Assembly (NCBI GenBank): GCA_022616535.1
Contig: JAKEEM010000072.1
Span: 1-48,126 of the forward strand
DNA length: 48,126 nt
Source of the DNA: Chlorobiota bacterium
GTDB taxonomy: Bacteria; Bacteroidota; Ignavibacteria; Tepidaquicellales; OLB5
Reading direction: 5' to 3'
The notes beneath the pieces were generated by a model that saw only the letters and a list, made by a program, of their open reading frames with translations, ran no database searches and was not told the origin of the DNA. This document shows, one piece after another, positions 37,063-46,218 of this stretch; positions within the stretch are counted from its first letter, which is position 1; each line of letters begins with the position of its first letter. The position numbers and the translations under genes were made by a program.

Positions 37063-37098
37063 CAAATATATGTTCCTACCTTACCTAAATCCTTACCC
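37063..37098 (-). promoter_or_regulatory. Direct-repeat promoter module, copy 3
   Basis: Minus strand: GGGTAA (37098-37093), six bases, AGGTAAGG (37086-37079), eight bases, TATATTTG (37070-37063). Same spacing as copies 1 and 2. It points at the orphan sorting-domain gene, whose leader would be about 27 bases, and lies about 100 bases upstream of the divergent STAND/BTAD regulator. Confidence 0.65.
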
Positions 37099-37200
37099 TC
37101 AAAGCAAAGTAAAAATACCGTGTAACGTTTTAAGTGTTTCAATAAGCTCAAATATTTATTAATTTGCAAAAAATGTTAAATTCCTTAATTTTTTAAAGAA

Positions 37201-40200
37201 TTGGAACATATTGTTAATACAAGGCTTGTTTCAAAAGAGATTCCAAAAGGGGTTATACGAAGAAGGTATCTTTTAAACAAAATTGCAGAAAATATTAACA
37301 AGAACCTTACTTTAATATGCGCACCTGCAGGCTACGGCAAAACAACTCTTGTTCAGGATTTCGTTGCTCAAAACCAGTTTAAATATTCATGGCTGCACAT
37401 CCATAGCGATATGGACAACTTTTACACCTTCATTATTTATTTATTACACTCATTGCAAAAGCTGAATCCCGATTTCGGAAAAGGGACTGGTGCGCTGATT
37501 GAAGAATATAGAAATCGATACCAGCTAACAAAGAACCTTAAAAGAATAGTTAACGACATAATTACTGCATTTATTAATGAATTTTCAAAGCATTTCAGCG
37601 ATGAAATTATAATAGTGATTGATGACCTCGGCAATATTAGCAGCTCGGAATGGCAGACTGAAACATTCAACAGGATATTTGAGAACATCCCTTCTAATAT
37701 GCATTTTATAATTACATCCAGAGAGTTTCCCAAATTTTCAATCAGTGTTCTGCAGGCAAAAAGGAATATATTAAAAATTGAGGCAAGAGAGCTGGAGTTC
37801 AAATATAACGAAATCGAAGAGCTGATTTCAAACATATACAAAATAAAGTGCTCGGAAGAAGACATAAACTCACTAAAAGAAAACCTGAGCGGATGGATAA
37901 CTGGAATTCATCTGGTTTTACAGAGCTACGGCAGCGAATTCCCGAAGATGAGGCTTGATAAAATAATAATTCTGGAAGATATATTTAATTACTTCACCGA
38001 AGATATTTTCAGTAATCTTGAGCCTGAGACACAGGAGTTTCTGCTTTTTACATCGCTGTTGGACAGCTTTTCAATCGAACTGTGCAATTTTTTATTTAAG
38101 CATAAAGATAATAAAAAAACTATAACCGAACTCCTTGGTAAAAACATTTTCATTCAAACCGAACCCATCCCGGAAAACGGAACCGAACAATCATACAGCT
38201 ACCAGCTTCTTTTTAAAAACTTTCTGAAATCAAAAATAGCGGGGAGCTACGGTGAAAAAGAAATCAGAGATTTTTATAAAAAAGTGTCCGGGTTTTACTC
38301 GGAGAAAAAGGACTTTCTTAATGCAATAACATGCTCATTAAAAGCAGGGGAAAATGATAAAGCAATTGAACTGATTGAGCACAATTTTCAATTATATTTT
38401 GATAACGGCAGCTTTGAAGCAATCTGGGGTTGGTTTGAACGAATAGATGATGACAAAATACTGAAAAACCCTAAACTGCTTTACTACAAATCATTAATGC
38501 TTAGATACTATAAAGGAGATATCGAGGATTCGATTCCTTACTTAGACAAAGCAATAAAAATTGGGAAAGAAAACGAATTCCTTGTTAAATGCTACATAAC
38601 AAAATCTCGAAACTTAATACGCATTGGAAGGATTAATGACGCGATTAAAAACCTGAACGAGATTATAAAAGAAAAGACAAGCAATGAAAATAAGTCTAAT
38701 CTCAACTTTTTAATGGCTTATGCATATTACCAAAATACTGAATACGACAAATCACTGCCGCTATTGGATAAAGCCGCTAAGGAGCTTGAGTTCCTTGAAC
38801 CGACAAAAGAAGCAAAAGATATTAAGCTTGATATTTTTAACGTGTATGGCCATATCTATTTAATAAGAGGCGATTACTCGAAATCTATTTCATATTATGA
38901 ACAGGTTGCAAAAAAATCCGAACAGATAATACAACGCTACGAAACTCTGTGTAACCTAATACTGCTTTATTCGCAATCCGGAAGGTTTGAAAAAGCTTTA
39001 AATTATTTGAATGATGCGCGGGAAATAGCTGATAAAATTTCCAACCCGATATTCAATATAACTTACCTGTTATCATACCAGGCTTTGAAATTCGAATTCG
39101 GTGATTATGAGGAAAGCATTAAGCTCCTTGAAGAAATGAACAAGATTGCAGTATCAATTAATCACAAATACTATATTTACTTAAGCTATTCACTTATAGG
39201 GGATTCTTACTACTATCTGAACAAGCTTTCAAAAGCCGAAGAGCATTATGACCTTGCATTCAAGTACATAAACGAGGAAAGCGAATTCGAAAAAATCCAG
39301 TACTCCGTTATGAAGGCAGAGCTTTTAAAGAAAGGCGAGATAGTCCCCGAAATTGAAAATGTTTTGCTTGAAGCATACGAATACTACAATCTTCACAAGC
39401 TTATCTACACAAAAACACAGACAGCTTTTCAACTTGCGGATTACTATTTCAGGACAAGCAACCCGCAAACTTCGCTGAAATATTTATCGGAGGCAATAAA
39501 TACCTCGAATGAAAAAGAATATGTTTCATTTCTGCAAAGAGATTTCGAGGATTTCAGATATTTATTTGATTTTTCAATCGCAAACGGTATACAGAAAGAT
39601 TTTTTAAAAATTCTTATCGGCTCCGTTTTAAATAAGAAAAACGCAGAGTGGATTTCTCCCGAAAGCAGAAAAAGATTTGAGAATCTAAATGGCAAGGTTT
39701 ATGACATTCAACTAAAAACATTCGGCAAGGGAGAAATATTTGTAAGAAACAGGCTTATTGAAGAAAGCGACTGGTCAAAAAAGAAATGGAAAACAATTTT
39801 TATTTATCTTCTTTTAAGCCCTAAAAAGGAGATGACAAAAGACAAAATTATAGATTTATTCTTTGCAGACACCCCGATGGAAAGTGCTGAAAATATTTTT
39901 CACCAGATTGTTTCAAAGTTCAGAGGTCTAATCAAAATTGAACCTTTATTTAATCAAATCAAGAAGAAGGCAAAACAAAAAAAAAGCAAGTCGGAGCCGG
40001 AGTTAATTCCACCATTAATAGCTTACGAGGATAAGCTTTTAAAAGTAAACAGTGATTTCAATTTTTACATCGATTCAAACGAATTTGAAAATCTTTATAA
40101 AATTTGCTCTATTGAAAAAGATACAGAAAGAAGAATTCATTATACAAAAGAAGCAATTACTTTATACAGCGGGGATTTCCTCGAAGGAAATTACGAAACC

Positions 40201-40500
40201 TGGGCCGAAGAACTGAGGGTCAAATTTAAAAATTACTTTATCTCAATGAGTGAAGACTTAATAATAATGCTTTTTGATAAAAAAGACTATGATGAAGCAG
40301 TAGTTTGCTGCGAAAAACTCCTGAAGTACGACCCGCTTAACCTAACTGCGTATGAGAACTTGATTACATCATATGAAAATCTGGATAAACATAATACAGC
40401 AAGGGAAAGCTACTCGAAACTCATTAAGAATTACGAAGAAGAGTACGGAGAAAAGCTTCCTGCATCGTTCACGTCAAAACTTGCAGCAGTTATAGGATAA
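37201..40500 (+). CDS. MalT-like STAND ATPase regulator with TPRs and C-terminal winged helix/BTAD
   Basis: 1099 residues. The N-terminus resembles MalT/LuxR-family STAND proteins (VSKEIPKGVIRRRYLLNKIA). Walker A is CAPAGYGKTTL (about 40-50), Walker B EIIIVIDDLG (about 136), sensor-like HFIITSREFP. A superhelical TPR region runs about 360-830 (KSISYYEQVAKKSEQIIQRY and others). The C-terminus holds an OmpR-like winged helix (about 845-925; KWKTIFIYLLLSPKKEMTKD, NIFHQIVSKFRGL) and a bacterial transcriptional activator domain (about 975-1099; ITLYSGDFLEGNYETWAEEL). MalT itself ends in a LuxR helix, so this is the SARP-type variant. The frame has no ATG near its start: TTG at 37201 is used, with an in-frame stop at 37186. 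Likely ligand-activated DNA-binding regulator; target unknown. Confidence 0.85.
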   Translation: MEHIVNTRLVSKEIPKGVIRRRYLLNKIAENINKNLTLICAPAGYGKTTLVQDFVAQNQFKYSWLHIHSDMDNFYTFIIYLLHSLQKLNPDFGKGTGALIEEYRNRYQLTKNLKRIVNDIITAFINEFSKHFSDEIIIVIDDLGNISSSEWQTETFNRIFENIPSNMHFIITSREFPKFSISVLQAKRNILKIEARELEFKYNEIEELISNIYKIKCSEEDINSLKENLSGWITGIHLVLQSYGSEFPKMRLDKIIILEDIFNYFTEDIFSNLEPETQEFLLFTSLLDSFSIELCNFLFKHKDNKKTITELLGKNIFIQTEPIPENGTEQSYSYQLLFKNFLKSKIAGSYGEKEIRDFYKKVSGFYSEKKDFLNAITCSLKAGENDKAIELIEHNFQLYFDNGSFEAIWGWFERIDDDKILKNPKLLYYKSLMLRYYKGDIEDSIPYLDKAIKIGKENEFLVKCYITKSRNLIRIGRINDAIKNLNEIIKEKTSNENKSNLNFLMAYAYYQNTEYDKSLPLLDKAAKELEFLEPTKEAKDIKLDIFNVYGHIYLIRGDYSKSISYYEQVAKKSEQIIQRYETLCNLILLYSQSGRFEKALNYLNDAREIADKISNPIFNITYLLSYQALKFEFGDYEESIKLLEEMNKIAVSINHKYYIYLSYSLIGDSYYYLNKLSKAEEHYDLAFKYINEESEFEKIQYSVMKAELLKKGEIVPEIENVLLEAYEYYNLHKLIYTKTQTAFQLADYYFRTSNPQTSLKYLSEAINTSNEKEYVSFLQRDFEDFRYLFDFSIANGIQKDFLKILIGSVLNKKNAEWISPESRKRFENLNGKVYDIQLKTFGKGEIFVRNRLIEESDWSKKKWKTIFIYLLLSPKKEMTKDKIIDLFFADTPMESAENIFHQIVSKFRGLIKIEPLFNQIKKKAKQKKSKSEPELIPPLIAYEDKLLKVNSDFNFYIDSNEFENLYKICSIEKDTERRIHYTKEAITLYSGDFLEGNYETWAEELRVKFKNYFISMSEDLIIMLFDKKDYDEAVVCCEKLLKYDPLNLTAYENLITSYENLDKHNTARESYSKLIKNYEEEYGEKLPASFTSKLAAVIG

Positions 40501-40516
40501 AACACTTATAGGATAA

Positions 40517-40546
40517 AAAAATCCGCCCTCTTTTGGGGCAGATTTC
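40517..40546. terminator. Bidirectional terminator between convergent genes
   Basis: AAATCCGCCC TCTTTT GGGGCAGATTT imperfect stem with A run before and T residues after, between the regulator (plus) and the second SBBP gene (minus). Confidence 0.75.
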
Positions 40547-40564
40547 CTTATACATACATCAATT

Positions 40565-42202
40565 TTATTTTGCAAGAACCATTTTTTTTGTCTGGAGAAA
40601 ATCCCCAGCACTTAAAGTATAGAAATAAATGCCGCTCGCGTATTTAGAGCCGTCCCACTTGGCTTCATATTTTCCGGCGGAAACAGTTTCGTTTGCCAAG
40701 ACCTCCACTTCCCTGCCCATAATATCATAAACAGAAATCCTGACAAAAGATGATTTCGGGATATCAAAATGAATAGATGTAACCGGATTAAACGGATTCG
40801 GGAAATTTTGCCTGAGTGCAAAGGACGAGGGAACTTCCCCTGAAATGGGCGTTATTCCAAGTATCTTGGAGTATCTAATCGTATAAATTCCGACTCCGTT
40901 TGCTGTCGTATTTATATTACCCGTTACATAAATATGGTCGGTATCTGAAGCATGGACTCCTGCCCCAAAATCTCCGGCATTTGCGGTACCGTTTACTCTC
41001 ACCTGCCAGTTGAGACTCCCGCTTGAGTTATAAGAAACTGTCAAATAATCGAATCCGGACCCTGAGCCGATGCTATAGCCGGTGACATAAACATTGCCGT
41101 TTGCATTATCAACAGAAAGCGAGGTCGCGAAATCATTTCCGCTATTAGTGGTTCTTGCAACCCACTGCTGTGATAGGGCGGAATTATACTTTAAAGTTGC
41201 ATAATCAAATGCAGTTGCACTAGTGCTGTAACCTGTGACAAATACATTATTTGAATTATCGATTTTCATATCAGTTAAAATATCGATATTCTGCACATTA
41301 TCATAGGTAGCAAATGCACTGCTATCGCCTGTCGCTGTAGAATATCTGATTACAACGTAATTCTGAACAAACCCCTGCCTGAAACTGTATCCCCCAACAT
41401 AGACGTTTGTTGATGAATTGTCAAGAACTAATTTTAATGCGTTATCTTCAGCGTTTTGAGTCCCATTGTGCTTTTTGCCCCATAGAACAGCACCGCCAGC
41501 ATCAAGTTTCAAAGTTAAAAAATCCCCTGGCGTGCCGGATTTTCCCGTAACGTAAACGTTTCCGGAGCCATCGACTTTTACTGCGTGGGCTTCGTCAAAT
41601 GAAGTAGATAAAGCTGCTGTGTAAACGGAGGGCCAGCCGGCCGCAAGATTCCCCGATGCATCATATTTCAAAGTAGTAAATTTTTGCGATCCTCCCACAT
41701 CACTTCTGCCTGTAGCATAAACGTTTCCGCTTCCGTCAACAGCAATTGCAAACCCGTAATCACCGCCGTTTGCCGTTCCATTATAAGTTCTCACCCAAAG
41801 CCTGCTTCCGGTAGCGGCATCATATTTTATAACAATTATATCTCTGGAAGGAGTAAAGCTCCACCCGGTAACATAAACCGCATTATTATCACACGTTATA
41901 GATGTTACTCTATCATCGTTACTACTGCCGTCATACCTGTTAACCCAAACTGAATCACCGCTATCGGGATTATACCTGATTGTAACAATATCGTAATTTG
42001 TTCCGCTTCCAAAACTGGACCCGGTAATAAATAAGTGACCCAATGAATTAACACAAATTCCTACTGCAGAATCCTGTTGAGTGCCCGGGCCATTGTAAAA
42101 ACTTGACCATAATTGCGTCGGCTGTGAAAGTGCCGATTTATTATAAAAAAATGCTAATAAAATGATGAATGATACTAAAATAAAGTAGGTTTTTTTCCTC
42201 AT
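40565..42202 (-). CDS. SBBP-repeat beta-propeller protein with T9SS sorting domain (paralogue 2)
   Basis: 545 residues. N-terminal hydrophobic signal (YFILVSFIILLAFFYNKSAL), eight SBBP repeats (for example VDGSGNVYVTGKS, DNSNNVFVTGYS, FDYATLKYNSALSQQW) and a sorting domain from about 455 (LRQNFPNPFNPVTSIHFDIP, YDIMGREVEVLAN, ending KKMVLAK). Less internally repetitive at DNA level than paralogue 1, so it is probably the older divergence. Same predicted role: exported, surface-attached or released propeller. Separate from the regulator by a shared terminator. Confidence 0.88.
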   Translation of the reverse strand: MRKKTYFILVSFIILLAFFYNKSALSQPTQLWSSFYNGPGTQQDSAVGICVNSLGHLFITGSSFGSGTNYDIVTIRYNPDSGDSVWVNRYDGSSNDDRVTSITCDNNAVYVTGWSFTPSRDIIVIKYDAATGSRLWVRTYNGTANGGDYGFAIAVDGSGNVYATGRSDVGGSQKFTTLKYDASGNLAAGWPSVYTAALSTSFDEAHAVKVDGSGNVYVTGKSGTPGDFLTLKLDAGGAVLWGKKHNGTQNAEDNALKLVLDNSSTNVYVGGYSFRQGFVQNYVVIRYSTATGDSSAFATYDNVQNIDILTDMKIDNSNNVFVTGYSTSATAFDYATLKYNSALSQQWVARTTNSGNDFATSLSVDNANGNVYVTGYSIGSGSGFDYLTVSYNSSGSLNWQVRVNGTANAGDFGAGVHASDTDHIYVTGNINTTANGVGIYTIRYSKILGITPISGEVPSSFALRQNFPNPFNPVTSIHFDIPKSSFVRISVYDIMGREVEVLANETVSAGKYEAKWDGSKYASGIYFYTLSAGDFLQTKKMVLAK

Positions 42203-42430
42203 GGTTAGTAAGTAAATAATTAAAAAAACAATTTTTAATGATGAGTAAATTAGCTTTATTAGGTTATGCTTACAATACCGTAATTACGTCATAAAACAGT
42301 AATTTAATGTTAAAAAAAATAATTTTATAATTACAAATACTAAAAAGCAGTTTTAATATATTAAATTAATATATGAATAACAATATATGAATGAAAAAAC
42401 AGCGTTTAGTCGTTAGTATATACTAACAAA

Positions 42431-42460
42431 AAATCCGGACAGTTTAATCTGCCCGGATTT
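42431..42460 (-). terminator. Terminator of the third SBBP/T9SS gene
   Basis: AAATCCGG/CCGGATTT stem extended by CAG/CTG, with T residues following on the minus strand. Confidence 0.8.
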
Positions 42461-42482
42461 AAAAATTCAGTCAATACACTTC

Positions 42483-44114
42483 TTATTTTACTAAAACCAT
42501 CTTTTTAGTCTGTGAAGTTTCATTTGTGATAAGCTGGTATAAATATACTCCGCTTGAAAATGAGTTCAGATTCAGAGTATATTCGTAAGAAGCGGGCGAT
42601 AAGTTACCCAAGTTATAGTCACCTGCCAGAACTCCAAGCGAGTTATAAATCCTTAGCACAACATTACTATAAGCTTTAGGCAAATCGAACTTAATTTTCG
42701 TGATAGGATTAAACGGATTTGGATAGTTCTGGTATAAATTAAACCTGCTCGGAATCTCTGTCGAAATGATATTTATTCCTACCAGACTGCTGTATTTAAT
42801 TGTTGCATAATCAAAATCCGACCCGCTGCCTAAACTTCTTCCGGTTACATACGCGTTTTCATTATTATCAACCACAACAGAAACACTCAAATCACTTCCA
42901 TTAGCCGGACCGTTGTAAGCCATTACCCATAAAGAACTACCGTTAGGTGCATATTTAATGGTCACATAATCATCAGAGTTCGCTCCCCTGCTTGTGCCTG
43001 TAATATATGTATTTCCTAAATTATCCACGGATATTGAGCGTGACACATCAATTGAATTATTAGGCCCGTTATACAAGGCAACCCATTGCTGCTGACCGTT
43101 GGTATTGTATTTAATTGTTGCATAGTTTGAATCAATTAGCTGGCCAATAAAAGTTGCGCTTGAACCGGTAACATATACATTGCCTCCTGCATCTATAGTC
43201 ATCGCAGTGCAAAAATCATTTATCGTATTTGCTCCATCATACTGAGCAAGCCACAGCTGGCTTCCAGCTGAATTATACTTAATTGTAATAAAATCATATC
43301 CATTATTAGAGCCGTAATCGGCGTATCCGGCTGTATAAACATTCCCCAACCCGTCGACTCTTACTGAAAGTGCAGCGTCCCCTCCATTGCCTGGACCATT
43401 ATATCTCTTAACCCAAGCTTCGGTTCCGTTGGAGTTATATTTAATAACTGTAAAGTCAGAACCCGTACCTGCACCAATACTGTTTCCTGCTATATAAACA
43501 TTGCCCCCATTATCCACATCCAATGAGTTAACCACATCCTCATTATTACCCGGACCGTTGTATGTTGCTACCCACGATTCTGTTCCGTTTGAATTATATT
43601 TTATGACGATGAAATCCTTATTTGTATTAAATGAATATCCTGCGATATAAACATTTCCTGTCGCATCAACTTTAATACATCTTGCTTCATCCATATTATT
43701 TGCAGGTCCGTTATATCTCGCTGACCACTGCTGAACACCTTGAGAGTTGTATTTAATAGTTACTATATCAGCAAAGGAAGTTCCAAAATCCGCTCTTCCC
43801 GTTACATAGGCATTGCCTGATTGGTCGACAGCAATGGCATTGGAATAATCTCCTCCATTTATCGGCCCATTGTAGCTTGAAGTCCACAGTACGCTTCCGT
43901 TAGAATTATATTTAATCGTCATGTAATCTTTTCCAGTTCCTGCTCCTGTACTGTAGCCCGTAACATATGCATTTCCTGACGGGTCTAAGGTAATTCCGTA
44001 AGCCCAGTCGGAAGTATTGCCGGCACCGTTAAATCTGGCAACCCACTCTTCACCAAACGAAAATGACTGAGCAGAAATTAGAAGCAAACTTAAAATTGAG
44101 AATATTGTTTTCAT
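42483..44114 (-). CDS. SBBP-repeat beta-propeller protein with T9SS sorting domain (paralogue 3)
   Basis: 543 residues. Signal peptide (MKTIFSILSLLLISAQSFSF), mature start EEWVARFNGAGN, shared with paralogue 1's EWVARFNAD. Eight SBBP repeats (LDPSGNAYVTGYS, VDNLGNTYITGTS, YATIKYNTNGQQQWVALYNG) and a sorting domain (NLYQNYPNPFNPITKIKFDL ... KKMVLVK). Paralogues 1-3 occupy 9 kb and differ mainly in loop residues, consistent with local duplication. Function unknown beyond extracellular binding scaffold. Confidence 0.88.
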   Translation of the reverse strand: MKTIFSILSLLLISAQSFSFGEEWVARFNGAGNTSDWAYGITLDPSGNAYVTGYSTGAGTGKDYMTIKYNSNGSVLWTSSYNGPINGGDYSNAIAVDQSGNAYVTGRADFGTSFADIVTIKYNSQGVQQWSARYNGPANNMDEARCIKVDATGNVYIAGYSFNTNKDFIVIKYNSNGTESWVATYNGPGNNEDVVNSLDVDNGGNVYIAGNSIGAGTGSDFTVIKYNSNGTEAWVKRYNGPGNGGDAALSVRVDGLGNVYTAGYADYGSNNGYDFITIKYNSAGSQLWLAQYDGANTINDFCTAMTIDAGGNVYVTGSSATFIGQLIDSNYATIKYNTNGQQQWVALYNGPNNSIDVSRSISVDNLGNTYITGTSRGANSDDYVTIKYAPNGSSLWVMAYNGPANGSDLSVSVVVDNNENAYVTGRSLGSGSDFDYATIKYSSLVGINIISTEIPSRFNLYQNYPNPFNPITKIKFDLPKAYSNVVLRIYNSLGVLAGDYNLGNLSPASYEYTLNLNSFSSGVYLYQLITNETSQTKKMVLVK

Positions 44115-44359
44115 CTTTCCCCCCTCTTTCCGCTCAATGCGGAAAATTAATTAGGATTGATTAATTTGTTATCGTAAATTTAACTAATGATTTACGTTAA
44201 GTCAACAATTTTTTATAATTTTTTCAGTTACTTAAAATAGCTAAATATCTTTAAAATACTGTTTATTTGAACATTAATTTTAAAAGAAAAGCTTCCTTTT
44301 GCACAAATATTAAGCTAAATTTGTAGAATCAATTTTATAATCAATCAAAAAAATTGAAA

Positions 44360-46096
44360 ATGAGGCTCATATTTCTGTTACCTCTCATAATTATAGGAAG
44401 CATTTTGCTTTTTAAATTAAATTTTGAGCAAATAGAAGAGTTAAAAACTAGTAATAATAAAGAATTTAGCGCTTTTTTTGATAAATCAAGTGATTTTATT
44501 CAAAAAAAGCTAAGTAAAATGTCGCTTAATGAAAAAATTTCTCAGATGATTATTTCAAGTGTCGTCCCGGAAAACCTAAATGAAAACTCTGCAGAATTTA
44601 AAAAATTAAAAAAACTTTGCGAAGTAAACAAAATCGGAGGTTTCATTTTCTTTAAAGGCTCGACAATTGATTATACAAGAATATCGAATACGCTTCAATC
44701 TTACTCAGAAACACCCCTTCTAATAAGTGCTGATTTTGAGCGAGGCACAAAAATGCGTGTCTCAGACGGGGCACTCTTCCCTAACAATATGGCAATCGGA
44801 GCTGCAAATAACCCTGAACTCTGCTACAAAATGGGACTTGAAATTGCCAGAGAAACCCGTCTGCTTGGAGTTCACCAGAACTATGCCCCTGTTTGCGATG
44901 TGAACAATAATCCGAATAATCCAATAATAAATGTCCGCTCATTCGGCGAGGACCCGGCACTGGTTTCAAGAATGTCAGAAGCTATGATTAAAGGTCTGCA
45001 GGAAGGCAAAGTAATAGCAACAGCAAAGCATTTTCCGGGCCATGGTGATACGGAAATCGATTCGCATAAAGATTTGCCCATTTTGAATTTTTCTAAGGAA
45101 AGATTAAACAGTGTTGAGCTCGTTCCGTTTAAAAATGCAGTCAATAAAAACGTTATGTCGGTAATGATAGCACATTTATCAATCCCTGAACTTGAGCCAA
45201 CGCCAAATGTCCCCGCATCATTATCTTCAAACATAGTTAAGGAATTACTAATAAATGAGATGGGATTTAAGGGACTTGTCGTAACCGATGCCCTTAACAT
45301 GAAAGGTATTACAAAATATTTTTCAACAGCAGAAGTAGCCGTTATGTGCGTTGAAGCCGGTATTGACCTGATCCTTATACCGCTGAATGAGGAAACAACC
45401 ATCGATGCAATAGAGTCAGCCGTCATCAACGGGAAAATCCCAGAAGAACAGATTAATCGTTCTGTCGAAAAAATTCTTAAGGCTAAAGAATGGCTCGGGC
45501 TTTTTGAAAATAAATACGTGCAGGAAGCAGACATATGGAAAACAATTAATACCGCAGAAGCAAACCAACTGGCACAGCAAATCGCGGATGAATCGGTAAC
45601 ACTGGTTAAAGATGATATTAACATTCTGCCTATTAAAGAATCCCCCGAAAAAACAGCTTTTGTAGTAATAAGTGAAGACGGCGAATCCGATAATGTCTCC
45701 TATTTGAGTGCAAATACATCACAGTATTTAAATAATTATGATTTAATTTCTTCAGAACAATTTGATATAAGCTCATCAAGTTATTATAGCTATATAATAG
45801 TAGCGATTTTTGCAAAAGTCAGATACGGAACAGGGAAAATTTCAATTTCCCAGGAAAATATTAATTTAATTAACCAATTATCTCACATTTTTGGCAGTAC
45901 GATTGTTGTTTCTCTTGGTAACCCGTACTTGCTGAAGGAATTTCCTTCCGTTCAAGCCTACATTTGTGCTTATGGCGATTCAGATGTATCAATAAATGCA
46001 GCGCTGAAAGCATTAACAGGAAAAATTAAATTTAAAGGTAAACTTCCCGTTTCAATCGGAGAAAATTATAAATTCGGTTGGGGCATCAATAAATAA
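44360..46096 (+). CDS. Glycoside hydrolase family 3, NagZ-like beta-N-acetylhexosaminidase
   Basis: 578 residues from the ATG at 44360 (a TTG two codons earlier is in frame). An N-terminal membrane segment (MRLIFLLPLIIIGSILLF) suggests envelope location. GH3 barrel: SQMIISSVVPEN, PLLISADFERGTKMRVSDGA, NYAPVCDVNNNPNNPIINVR, RSFGEDPALVSRM, and the NagZ signature TAKHFPGHGDTEIDSHKDLP, whose His/Asp pair acts as acid/base. The nucleophile Asp is in GLVVTDALNMKGI. A C-terminal GH3 second domain lies at about 395-578. Likely role: trimming GlcNAc from peptidoglycan or other glycans in wall recycling. Confidence 0.92.
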   Translation: MRLIFLLPLIIIGSILLFKLNFEQIEELKTSNNKEFSAFFDKSSDFIQKKLSKMSLNEKISQMIISSVVPENLNENSAEFKKLKKLCEVNKIGGFIFFKGSTIDYTRISNTLQSYSETPLLISADFERGTKMRVSDGALFPNNMAIGAANNPELCYKMGLEIARETRLLGVHQNYAPVCDVNNNPNNPIINVRSFGEDPALVSRMSEAMIKGLQEGKVIATAKHFPGHGDTEIDSHKDLPILNFSKERLNSVELVPFKNAVNKNVMSVMIAHLSIPELEPTPNVPASLSSNIVKELLINEMGFKGLVVTDALNMKGITKYFSTAEVAVMCVEAGIDLILIPLNEETTIDAIESAVINGKIPEEQINRSVEKILKAKEWLGLFENKYVQEADIWKTINTAEANQLAQQIADESVTLVKDDINILPIKESPEKTAFVVISEDGESDNVSYLSANTSQYLNNYDLISSEQFDISSSSYYSYIIVAIFAKVRYGTGKISISQENINLINQLSHIFGSTIVVSLGNPYLLKEFPSVQAYICAYGDSDVSINAALKALTGKIKFKGKLPVSIGENYKFGWGINK

Positions 46097-46118
46097 ATTT
46101 CGTTATAACATTCTTAAC

Positions 46119-46141
46119 AAAACTCTAAAAATGTGAGTTTT
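46119..46141 (+). terminator. Weak terminator after the GH3 gene
   Basis: AAAACTC TAAAAATGT GAGTTTT stem 22 bases after the stop; AT-rich and with little T run beyond the stem. Confidence 0.4.
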
Positions 46142-46145
46142 AAGT

Positions 46146-46176
46146 TTGAAAATTCCAATAGATTAGCTTATATTTG
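46146..46176 (+). promoter_or_regulatory. Bacteroidota-type promoter for the 46219 lipoprotein
   Basis: TTG (46146-46148), 20 bases, TATATTTG (46169-46176). A good AGGAAGG ribosome site follows before ATG 46219. Confidence 0.65.
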
Positions 46177-46218
46177 TATTCATTCCAATTAACATTTAAT
46201 ACAGGAAGGAAATCATAA

